20,468 nt of DNA. Source: Actinomycetes bacterium. Its GTDB lineage: Bacteria; Actinomycetota; Acidimicrobiia; Acidimicrobiales; Microtrichaceae. How positions within the stretch are numbered: the first letter of the stretch is position 1; every line of letters begins with the position of its first letter. The stretch is taken from the NCBI GenBank assembly GCA_023423475.1, contig JAFAFN010000404.1:1-20468 (forward strand), in the 5' to 3' direction. Below, piece by piece: positions 8,058 through 15,111 of the stretch. The position numbers and the translations under genes were made by a program. The notes beneath the pieces were generated by a model. That model was not told where the DNA came from, ran no database searches, and was given only the letters and a program-made list of their open reading frames with translations.

Positions 8058-8779
8058 GGGCGTTCCTCTCGCAGCTCCGCATCGAGCTCGCCCTGTCGTC
8101 GCGCCAGGGCGAGCAGCTGCTCGTCTCGCTCGGCATCCCGCTGCTCATCCTCGTCTTCTTCTCCTCGGTCGACGTGCTGCCGGTGCCCACCGAGGAGCCC
8201 GTCGACTTCCTCGCTCCCGGTGTGCTGGCGCTCGCCATCATCTCGACGTCGATGGTGTCGCTCGGCATCGGGACGGGGTTCGACCGGAACTACGGCGTGC
8301 TCAAGCGACTCGGCGCGTCGCCGCTGGGTCGCCCGAAGTGGGTCGCCGCGAAGATCACGACCGTGCTCGTCACCGAGGTGGCGCAGTGGATCCTCTTGAT
8401 CGGGGTCGCGGTGCTGCTCGGCTGGTCGCCCCCGGGGTCCGGCTGGCTGCCCGCGCTCGGCGCCGCAGTGCTCGGCACCGCGGCGTTCGGCGGGATCGGC
8501 CTGCTCATGGCGGGCACGCTGCCGGGACTCGCCACGCTGGCCGGCGCCAACGCGCTCTACCTGGTGCTCCTGCTGACCGGCGGCATGGTGATCCCCCTCG
8601 ACGAGCTGCCCGGGCCGCTCGAGACGGCGGTCAAGGTGCTGCCCGCTGCACCCCTCGCCGAGATCCTCACCGGCTCGCTGATCGACGGGGGCACCGTCGG
8701 GGCGTGGGCATGGATCTCACTCGGCGTCTGGGCCGTCGTCGCCCCGCTCGCCGCCGCGGTGCTCTTCCGTTGGGAGTAG
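8054..8779 (+). CDS. ABC-2-type exporter, permease subunit
   Basis: The 241-residue membrane partner of the preceding ATPase has six predicted membrane segments: about 22–40, 54–75, 105–128, 135–160, 165–185 and 212–235. The ABC-2 fold shows in the conserved middle region, with FDRNYGVLKRLGASPLGR (76–93) as the cytoplasmic coupling segment. GGMVIPLDELPG, just after the fifth segment, is typical of DrrB-like permeases. The ATG at 8054 overlaps the ATPase stop (ATGA). The frame is open 99 nt further upstream, but that part is antisense-like arginine-rich sequence inside the ATPase gene. The last four codons (RWE then TAG) lie in the first copy of a 15-bp tandem repeat that continues past the stop. 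Confidence 0.9.
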   Translation: MRAFLSQLRIELALSSRQGEQLLVSLGIPLLILVFFSSVDVLPVPTEEPVDFLAPGVLALAIISTSMVSLGIGTGFDRNYGVLKRLGASPLGRPKWVAAKITTVLVTEVAQWILLIGVAVLLGWSPPGSGWLPALGAAVLGTAAFGGIGLLMAGTLPGLATLAGANALYLVLLLTGGMVIPLDELPGPLETAVKVLPAAPLAEILTGSLIDGGTVGAWAWISLGVWAVVAPLAAAVLFRWE

Positions 8780-8826
8780 AGCCGTTGGGAGTAGAGCCGT
8801 TGGGAGTAGCGCCGTTGGGAATAGCG
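8767..8826. repeat. Four tandem copies of a 15-bp unit across the permease stop codon
   Basis: The unit CCGTTGGGAGTAGAG occurs at 8767–8781 and 8782–8796 exactly. It recurs at 8797–8811 with one change and at 8812–8826 with two. Because 15 is a multiple of three, the permease frame meets a TAG in every copy (8777, 8792, 8807, 8822), giving RWE-stop repeated. The array fills most of the gap before the convergent ctaG stop. Slippage duplication of the 3' end of the permease gene is the simplest origin. Confidence 0.95.
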
Positions 8827-8845
8827 CCGCGAACCCTCGGGTCGC

Positions 8846-9736
8846 TCAGACGCCGCCGCGCTCGCGCTTGAGGTCGTGGTCGGCCTCGGCGGGCGCCCGC
8901 TCGTCGATGATCGTCCCGTCGCTGCGCACGAGCTTGCCGCGGTACTTGACCTTCTCGTTGCGCTCGTTGAGCGACCACTTGAAGAAGATCGTCGCGATGA
9001 TCACCCAGAGGTACGACCCGGTGATGATCTTCATGATCACCCCTGCGAGCTGCTGGTCGGTCTGGACGCTCATCCAGAGCCGTACCGGCTCGTTGTAGCC
9101 CTGGTAGAGGATCTCCTCGGCCGTGGTCAGGAAGGCGGCGGGCAGCGTCGGGATGATCGACAGCAGGAACAGCACCAGCATCTTGAGCGGCGGACCGACC
9201 CGGAGCTCGGGGATCGGACCGCAGACGCACATCCACACGAGCAACGACGAGAACACCATGAGCGTGTGCACGCCGTAGTGCAGCCAGGCGTTCGCGATCG
9301 AGTTGTTCACGATCCACGCCCAGTGGGTGAGCGCTGTCAGGAACAGGTTGACCAGCAGGGCCGGCGCGGGTCGCGCCCAGTAGTAGACGAAGCGCTTGAA
9401 CCCGCCCTCGCCGATGATGAGTCGGGCGAGCCACGTCGGTGTCGCCAGCAGCATCACCGGCGGGAACACGACCATGAGCAGCGAGTGCTGCAGCATGTGC
9501 ACCGAGTACAGACGCTGCTCGGCGATGTCGTGCATCGGGAAGTCGGTCGCCACCCAGAAGACGAACACGCCGAACCAGAACCACGCCTTCTGGTGCGAGC
9601 TGATCGGCGGTTCGCCTGCGGCGACGGCCTTCGGCTGGATGTCCTTGGCCGTGTAGATGCCGAGGCCGATGAGACCGCCGACCAGCAGCCAGACCTCGAT
9701 GTGAGGGGTCCAGCTGGGGAAGGCGGAGGCGAGCAC
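8846..9736 (-). CDS. ctaG: Cytochrome oxidase assembly protein CtaG (caa3_CtaG family)
   Basis: This 296-residue membrane protein belongs to the caa3-type CtaG family needed for assembly, probably copper insertion, of caa3 oxidase; it is unrelated to the Cox11 protein also called CtaG. About seven membrane segments are visible. Family hallmarks are FPMHDIAE (66–73, with H69), HMLQHSLLM (80–88, with H80 and H84), THWAW (137–141), LHYGVH (152–157), and DQQLAGVIMKI (227–237), followed by the last membrane segment and a charged cytoplasmic tail. The histidines are candidate metal ligands. It is the last gene of the oxidase operon, 11 nt after ctaF. The GTG at 9736 gives a normal family N-terminus. 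Its stop lies 66 nt from the convergent ABC permease. Confidence 0.92.
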   Translation of the reverse strand: MLASAFPSWTPHIEVWLLVGGLIGLGIYTAKDIQPKAVAAGEPPISSHQKAWFWFGVFVFWVATDFPMHDIAEQRLYSVHMLQHSLLMVVFPPVMLLATPTWLARLIIGEGGFKRFVYYWARPAPALLVNLFLTALTHWAWIVNNSIANAWLHYGVHTLMVFSSLLVWMCVCGPIPELRVGPPLKMLVLFLLSIIPTLPAAFLTTAEEILYQGYNEPVRLWMSVQTDQQLAGVIMKIITGSYLWVIIATIFFKWSLNERNEKVKYRGKLVRSDGTIIDERAPAEADHDLKRERGGV

Positions 9737-9747
9737 GAGGATGTCGG

Positions 9748-10191
9748 TCAGTCCGCCGGGCAGTCGCCGGGCATCTGCGAGGTCTTGCAGAAGGGCGCCG
9801 GGGGGACCGGAGGCGGATCGTTGAAGCGGGTGCTGCCGGAGTCCTGCCAGAAGTTCATGGCGGACAGGGCGATCACGTAGACCACGATCGCCAGGACCAT
9901 GCCGAAGTAGAACGTGCGCTTCAGCAGCGCACTGTCGAACTTCAGGTGCATGAAGTACAGGGCGACCAGGAAGAACTTGATCACCATCAGGATGATCAGG
10001 ACCGGCACGGCGATCTTGCGAGATCCCTCACCGAACCAGTCGGTCCACCACTCGGTGCTGACCTCAAGGGCCGTCAGGACGACGAGCACCCAGAAGATGG
10101 TGAAGTACTGCTTGTCGGTCGGTCCGTGGTCGTGGTGCTCACCGGGATGGACCGGGGAGTCGTCGTCGACCTCTTGGATGTCGGTGCTCAC
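9748..10191 (-). CDS. ctaF: Cytochrome c oxidase subunit IV, prokaryotic CyoD/CtaF type
   Basis: The 147-residue protein is the small subunit IV of caa3/bo3-type oxidases (COX4_pro family), which helps stabilise the core. A histidine- and acid-rich cytoplasmic head (1–26) is followed by three membrane helices at about 28–46, 61–80 and 94–114. The family hallmark KFFLVALYFMHLKFD (72–86) spans the end of helix 2. The C-terminal tail after residue 118 is longer than I expect and is proline-rich, with two cysteines (C135, C144) probably on the outer face. It starts with GTG at 10191, 10 nt downstream of ctaE. It is a second subunit-IV-type element beside the CtaF-like hairpin fused to CtaD. Confidence 0.9.
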   Translation of the reverse strand: MSTDIQEVDDDSPVHPGEHHDHGPTDKQYFTIFWVLVVLTALEVSTEWWTDWFGEGSRKIAVPVLIILMVIKFFLVALYFMHLKFDSALLKRTFYFGMVLAIVVYVIALSAMNFWQDSGSTRFNDPPPVPPAPFCKTSQMPGDCPAD

Positions 10192-10201
10192 CGGATGCTC
10201 C

Positions 10202-10831
10202 TCAGGGGATCAGGTAGACGATGGTGAAGATCAGAACCCAGACGATGTCGACGAAGTGCCAGTACAGGCCCACCACTTCGACGACCTCTGCTTGGATCTT
10301 CCGTCTGAAGGACAGTGCGATCACCGAGCCCAGCATGATCACGCCGACGGCGACGTGCACACCGTGCAGACCGGTGAGGGCGAAGAACGCCGAGCTGGCC
10401 ACGTTCGTGGTGAATCCCAGTCCGTGGTGCAGGAACTCGGTGAACTCGTACACCTGACCGCCGAGGAACAGACCGCCGAGCACGGCGGTCGCCGTCAGCC
10501 AGAGACGCATCCGGGTCATGTCGCCGCGGATGATCGCGTTGACCGACAGCACCATCGTGAGCGAGCTCATCAGGAGGATGAACGACGTCATCGAGGTGAA
10601 CGGGATGTCGAAGTACTCCGACGGGATGTGCGAGCTGCCCGCCAGACCGGCGACCTCTGCGGGCCGGTTCTTGTAGATGAGGTACGTCGAGATCATGCCG
10701 CCGAAGAGCAGGCAGTCCGACGCCAGGTATACCCACATGCCCAGCTTCTCGTTCGAGATGCCGGTGGAGGTGACGTGGATGTCGTCGGGGAATTCGAGGT
10801 CCTCGACCCCCTCGTAGGCCAGATCAGACAA
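10202..10831 (-). CDS. ctaE: Cytochrome c oxidase subunit III
   Basis: This 209-residue subunit III of the heme-copper oxidase has no cofactors and stabilises proton uptake by subunit I. The short bacterial form has five membrane helices at about 31–53, 78–101, 109–128, 146–170 and 188–207. Hallmarks are KLGMWVYLASDCLLFGG (29–45), ALTGLHGVHVAVG (151–163) and LYWHFVDIVWVLIF (189–202). The start is an unusual TTG at 10831. It is supported by a strong GAGGAGG ribosome binding site (10838–10844) with 6-nt spacing, and no ATG or GTG lies near the conserved N-terminus. It overlaps the end of ctaD by 8 nt, indicating translational coupling. Confidence 0.95.
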   Translation of the reverse strand: MSDLAYEGVEDLEFPDDIHVTSTGISNEKLGMWVYLASDCLLFGGMISTYLIYKNRPAEVAGLAGSSHIPSEYFDIPFTSMTSFILLMSSLTMVLSVNAIIRGDMTRMRLWLTATAVLGGLFLGGQVYEFTEFLHHGLGFTTNVASSAFFALTGLHGVHVAVGVIMLGSVIALSFRRKIQAEVVEVVGLYWHFVDIVWVLIFTIVYLIP

Positions 10832-12926
10832 CGGGGGCCTCCTCGGTCGTCGCGGTCACGAGCGTGTCGGCGTCGGTGTCCTCGGTCGAGGAGTCGCCGG
10901 CCTCGGTCGACTCGGCGTCGGCGTCGTCCTCGCTGCCCTCGGGCAGTTCGGCGGCAGCACCGTCGGAGTCGTCGTCGTGGTCGTCGTGGTCGTCGTGGGC
11001 GTGGCCCGCGTCGGGATCGGTGGACGGCTCCATCACCCAGCCGTAGCAACCGGCGATGACGAGCGCGGCGCCCGGCAGGGCCCACCAGAGGTTGAAGATG
11101 AGGCCGTAGCCGACGAGCGGCAGACCGGCGGAGAGCACCAGCGGCCAGTACGACGGCGAGGGCAGGTGCACGTCGGTGGCGTCACCGGACTGCACGACGT
11201 CCTCGGTCTTGGCGATGCGCACGAGGCGGCCGTTCTCGTCGTGGCCGTACTTGCGGTGCCAGAACTCGTCGAAGTCCTCGACCACGGGCACCTCGTCGAA
11301 GTTGTGCTCCGGGCTGGGCGACGGGATCATCCACTCCAGGGAGCGTGCGTCCCACGGGTCCGGACCGGGGTCGACAGGGTTGCGACGGTGCTTGCGGTAG
11401 CTGGCCGCCACGTTGACCATGAAGATGATCAGCGACACGGCGATCATGAACGCACCGATGGTCGACACCAGGTTCCAGGTGTTGAAGCCCTGGTTGTCGG
11501 TGTAGGTCCAGGTGCGGCGCATCATGCCCTGCAGGCCGAGGATGTGCTGGGGACCGAACGTCAGGTTGAAGCCGACGAGCATGACCCAGAAGTGCCACTT
11601 GCCCATCTTCTCGCCGAGGAAGTGGCCGAAGATCTTCGGCCACCAGAAGTACATGCCGCCGAAGAGCCCGAGCAGGGCGCCACCGAAGAGCACGTAGTGG
11701 AAGTGGGCGACGATGTAGTAGGTGTCGGTCTGCTGGGTGTCGGCCGGGGCGAAGGCGTGGGAGACGCCCGACAGGCCACCGATGGTGAACATGCCGACCA
11801 GGCCGATCGAGAACAGCATCGCGACGGTGAAGCGCAGGCGGCCGCCGTACATCGTGGCCAACCAGTTGAGGATCTTCACGCCGGTCGGGACCGCGATGAA
11901 CATCGTGGCGAGCGAGAAAGCGAGGACCGACATCTGGCCCATTCCCGAGGCAAACATGTGGTGGGCCCACACGCCCCAGCCCATGAAGCCGATGGCGATG
12001 CCGGAGCCGACCATGAACGGGTAGCCGAAGATCGGCTTGCGGGAGAACACCGGGATGATCTCGGACACGATGCCGAAGCTCGGCAGGATCATGATGTAGA
12101 CCTCCGGGTGACCGAAGATCCAGAAGAGGTGCTCCCACAGGAACGGGTCGCCACCCTTCGAGGCGTCGAAGAAGGTCGCACCGAACATGCGGTCCATCGT
12201 GAGCAGCAGCAGCGCGACGGTGATGACCGGCAGGGCGAAGACCAGCAGGACCTGGGTCACGAAGGTCATCCAGGTGAACACCGGCATCTTCATGAGCGTC
12301 ATGCCCGGCGCGCGCATGTTGAGCACGGTCACGGTCAGGTTGACCGCCGAGACGGTCGAGCCGATGCCCATGATGATGAGGCCGACGGCGTAGAAGTCGA
12401 TGCCATGTCCGGGTGAGAACACGACGCCGGAGTTCGGGGCGTAGTTGAACCAGCCGCCGTCCGCGCCGCCGCCGAGCAGCCACGAGGTGTTGAAGAAGAT
12501 CGCACCGAGCAGCCAGACCCACAGCGACAGTGCGTTCATCCTCGGGAAGGAGACGTCACGTGCGCCGATCTGCAGCGGGAGCAGGTAGTTCGCGAACGCC
12601 GAGGCGAGCGGCATGACGACCATGAACACCATGGTCACGCCGTGCATCGTGAAGACCTGGTTGTAGAGGTCGGCCGACAGCAGGTCGTTGCCCGGCACGG
12701 CGAGCTGGGTGCGGATCAGCAGCGCCTCGAGCCCGCCCACGAGTAGGAAGAAGAACGACGCGACGCCGTACATGATGCCGATCTTCTTGTGATCGACGGT
12801 GTTGACCCACGACCGCCAGCCGTGGCTGGCCTTCGGGCGTGCGAAGACGCCCATGGGGTCGGCGGTGCTGACCTTGGTGTCACCCGTGGTCAGCTCCAGC
12901 GGAGGCTGTTCCTCGATGATCGCCAT
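10824..12926 (-). CDS. ctaD: Cytochrome c oxidase subunit I, with fused CtaF-like hairpin and acidic tail
   Basis: This is the catalytic subunit, reducing O2 to water and pumping protons. The 700 residues include the usual 12-helix core (about 45–512). All ligands are present: H95 and H410 for heme a, H408 for heme a3, and H273, H322 and H323 for CuB, with Y277 as the cross-linking tyrosine. It is an A1-type pump: E275 in GHPEVY, D124 at the D-channel mouth (IGARDVSFPR) and K351 of the K-channel (PTGVKILNW). The core tail SLEWMIPSPSPE (529–540) is normal. Residues 588–633 (PSPSYWPLVLSAG through GWVME) add two helices resembling the second half of the separate actinobacterial subunit IV. Residues 640–700 are an extremely acidic, Asp/His-rich tail. 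Start ATG at 12926; GGGAAG upstream. Confidence 0.97.
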   Translation of the reverse strand: MAIIEEQPPLELTTGDTKVSTADPMGVFARPKASHGWRSWVNTVDHKKIGIMYGVASFFFLLVGGLEALLIRTQLAVPGNDLLSADLYNQVFTMHGVTMVFMVVMPLASAFANYLLPLQIGARDVSFPRMNALSLWVWLLGAIFFNTSWLLGGGADGGWFNYAPNSGVVFSPGHGIDFYAVGLIIMGIGSTVSAVNLTVTVLNMRAPGMTLMKMPVFTWMTFVTQVLLVFALPVITVALLLLTMDRMFGATFFDASKGGDPFLWEHLFWIFGHPEVYIMILPSFGIVSEIIPVFSRKPIFGYPFMVGSGIAIGFMGWGVWAHHMFASGMGQMSVLAFSLATMFIAVPTGVKILNWLATMYGGRLRFTVAMLFSIGLVGMFTIGGLSGVSHAFAPADTQQTDTYYIVAHFHYVLFGGALLGLFGGMYFWWPKIFGHFLGEKMGKWHFWVMLVGFNLTFGPQHILGLQGMMRRTWTYTDNQGFNTWNLVSTIGAFMIAVSLIIFMVNVAASYRKHRRNPVDPGPDPWDARSLEWMIPSPSPEHNFDEVPVVEDFDEFWHRKYGHDENGRLVRIAKTEDVVQSGDATDVHLPSPSYWPLVLSAGLPLVGYGLIFNLWWALPGAALVIAGCYGWVMEPSTDPDAGHAHDDHDDHDDDSDGAAAELPEGSEDDADAESTEAGDSSTEDTDADTLVTATTEEAPVV

Positions 12927-12984
12927 CAGGTGGTCACTTCCCTTGTTCGCGTTCCGCGTGCAGTCGACATCGCTGTGGTCCCCA

Positions 12985-14172
12985 CTACTTCAGGGTGAGC
13001 AGGAAGGCAGTGAGCTGCTCGATCTGCTCTTCGCTCAGGTTGTAGTTCGGCATGCCCTGGTTGTTGTTCGGGTTCATCGGCTTGACGCCTTCCGGATCCC
13101 GCAGCCAGTGCTTGATGTTGTTCTCGTCGGGGGTCCCGCTCGGGACGACCTCGGCCTTGATGTCGCCCTCGTAGAGGGGCAGCAGGCCACCGGCGAAGTA
13201 GTCACGCATCATGAAGTGCGTGAGGTTCGGGGCGTTGCCCGAGGCGATCGTGATGTCGACCGTCTTGCCGTAGTCCGGGTCGGGTGCCTCGGCGTACTCG
13301 AAGGGTGCCTTCGAGTCGGGGGTGAGGCCGTTGACCTGGTGGCAGAAGCTGCACTGGGTGACGAACAGCTCCTGGCCGGCGATGGCCAGGGTGTCGTCCG
13401 CCGCGGGCATCTCGGGCGGCGTGGTCATGCGCTGGGTCCACGCCTCGTAGTCGGCGGGCTCGAGCGCCTTGACCTGCATCCGCATCACGCCGTGGGAGAG
13501 GCCGCAGTACTCGGTGCACTGCCCCTCGAAGATGCCGACCTCGTTCGACTGGAGCACCCGCTCGTGGGTGCGGCCGGGCACGGCGTCCATCTTGCCGGCG
13601 AGCGCCGGGATCCAGAAGCTGTGGATCACGTCGTTGGACTGGATCTTGAACACGACGTCGCGGCCGACGGGGATCACGGCCTCGTTCGCCGTGATGATGT
13701 CGACGGTGCCGTTGTCGTCGAGGTCGTAGCGGTACTCCCACCACCACTGCTGGCCGATGACGGTGACCTCGATCGGGTCCTCGGCATCGTCCATGGCGAG
13801 GATGGTCTGGACGTTGAACACCGCGAGCACCGCGAGCAGCAGCGCCGGCACGATCGTCCAGCCGATCTCGAGCTTGGTGTTGCCGTGGACCTGCTCGGGC
13901 TCGTCGACACCCTCGACGTCCTCGGGGTTGCGACGGAAGCGGGCCGCGACCCAGATGAGGCCGACCTCGACGAAGACGAACACCACACCGGCGATCGCGA
14001 ACACGGGGATGATCAGGTTCTGGATGCTCTGGGACTTGTCACCCCGCGGCGACAGCGTCGTGAGGGGTCGACCCTCGGGCAGTCCGATGTCACGGACCAT
14101 CAGGTAGATGCCGGCGAGGACGACCACCAGGGCGATCGTCGTGGCGATGGTTGAGTTGCGCTTGTTCCGCAC
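12985..14172 (-). CDS. ctaC: Cytochrome c oxidase subunit II with fused cytochrome c domain (caa3 type)
   Basis: Subunit II takes electrons from the respiratory chain and passes them through CuA to heme a. The 395-residue protein has N-terminal hydrophobic segments at about 8–27 (signal or anchor), 51–76 and 104–126. The outer cupredoxin domain follows. CuA ligands are H184 (VIHSFW), then C219, E221, C223, H227 and M230 in CTEYCGLSHGVM. The aromatic QWWWEY patch (141–146) is the electron entry. From about residue 258 a class I cytochrome c domain follows, with heme motif CSFCH (274–278), NAPNLTHF, HWLRDPEGVKP and a likely axial Met in QGMPNYNLS (M374). The fusion defines a caa3 oxidase. GTG start at 14172 with GAGAGG upstream, 10 nt after the preceding gene. 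Confidence 0.97.
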   Translation of the reverse strand: MRNKRNSTIATTIALVVVLAGIYLMVRDIGLPEGRPLTTLSPRGDKSQSIQNLIIPVFAIAGVVFVFVEVGLIWVAARFRRNPEDVEGVDEPEQVHGNTKLEIGWTIVPALLLAVLAVFNVQTILAMDDAEDPIEVTVIGQQWWWEYRYDLDDNGTVDIITANEAVIPVGRDVVFKIQSNDVIHSFWIPALAGKMDAVPGRTHERVLQSNEVGIFEGQCTEYCGLSHGVMRMQVKALEPADYEAWTQRMTTPPEMPAADDTLAIAGQELFVTQCSFCHQVNGLTPDSKAPFEYAEAPDPDYGKTVDITIASGNAPNLTHFMMRDYFAGGLLPLYEGDIKAEVVPSGTPDENNIKHWLRDPEGVKPMNPNNNQGMPNYNLSEEQIEQLTAFLLTLK

Positions 14173-14182
14173 CAGCTACCTC

Positions 14183-15103
14183 TCAGTTGCCTGCGACGGC
14201 GGCGCCGTCGAGGCCGATCGGTCCAGCCGTGTCGATCGAACCCGCAGGTCCGTCCACCGGCAGTGAGTGTTCCGTGTCTTCCTCGGCCTCTCGGGGCCCG
14301 GCGATCCCAGCGGCGATGCCGCCACCGATGATCAGCACTGCGCCGATGATGAAGGCGACCGTGAGCACCGAGCGCTTCTGCTCGGGGCGGTTGGCCAGCA
14401 GGATCGCCACGCCGAAGACGGCGACGGCGACGGCGATCACGACGAAGACGGCGCCGAGCTTGGGCACGGCGAGGAGGATGCGGGACATCGCCAGCACGAT
14501 GATGGCGACGCCGATCGTGGCACCCACGGGGATCTCGAGGGGGAACATCAGGCGGTTGCGGAGGGCGGCGTTCTGGGCCGGGTCCGGGGTGGCCTGGTCG
14601 GACCAGGTGCGGACGGTCCACTCGACGCCCACGATCACGAGGCCGACGATGCCGATGACGAACACGGTCGACGAGATGGCGGCGCCGATCACGACGAGAC
14701 CTGCGGAGAGCGCGCCGACGAGCGGCCACACGTTGAGTCCCTGCGGCGAGGCCACCCGGAGGTCGACGAGGGTGTCGCCCTGGATGACCGACTTCTCGAC
14801 GGTCGCTCCCTGCAGCTCGGCGAGCGCCTCGGGCGAGCCGTCACGGAAGACCGAGGTCAGTCCGCCGAGCACCGCCATGGCACCGGCGGATCCCATGAGG
14901 ATCGAGTAGCCGACCTGGTCGCCGACCCAGCCCTTCCAGCCGAAGGAGATCGGGCCGATGATCGAGTTGACGAGTGCGCCGTCGGAGAACACGGCGAGCA
15001 CGCCGCCGTGTGCCGAGGCGCCCGACACGAACCCGTAGACCAGGGCCGTGAGGTAGAGGAAGGCTGCTGCGCCGTAGAAGAACTTCGAACCGCGGGTGAT
15101 CAT
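14183..15103 (-). CDS. Seven-TM membrane protein of the oxidase operon, function unknown
   Basis: The 306-residue protein has about seven membrane segments (8–28, 63–84, 124–144, 146–165, 192–212, 216–237, 245–267) and a Gly/Asp-rich C-terminal tail. It has no recognisable metal or heme ligand set. Residues 118–166 (ASPQGLNVWPLVGALSAG onward, ending VEWTVRTW) resemble the two-helix hairpin fused to the end of CtaD (SPSYWPLVLSAG onward, ending YGWVME) and so the actinobacterial subunit IV family. By eye both share SP, a WPLV step, a small-residue helix, a second helix and a closing aromatic/acid pair. It lies 8 nt after the COX3-like gene and 10 nt before ctaC, so it is co-transcribed with the oxidase. 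ATG at 15103. An accessory or structural subunit is my best inference. Confidence 0.6.
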   Translation of the reverse strand: MITRGSKFFYGAAAFLYLTALVYGFVSGASAHGGVLAVFSDGALVNSIIGPISFGWKGWVGDQVGYSILMGSAGAMAVLGGLTSVFRDGSPEALAELQGATVEKSVIQGDTLVDLRVASPQGLNVWPLVGALSAGLVVIGAAISSTVFVIGIVGLVIVGVEWTVRTWSDQATPDPAQNAALRNRLMFPLEIPVGATIGVAIIVLAMSRILLAVPKLGAVFVVIAVAVAVFGVAILLANRPEQKRSVLTVAFIIGAVLIIGGGIAAGIAGPREAEEDTEHSLPVDGPAGSIDTAGPIGLDGAAVAGN

Positions 15104-15111
15104 CGCTCAGC

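Noticed and set aside
8767..8826. CRISPR-like or phage attachment array
   Set aside because: The 15-bp units are directly contiguous with no spacers, no cas genes are nearby and no integrase is present. It is a simple tandem duplication.
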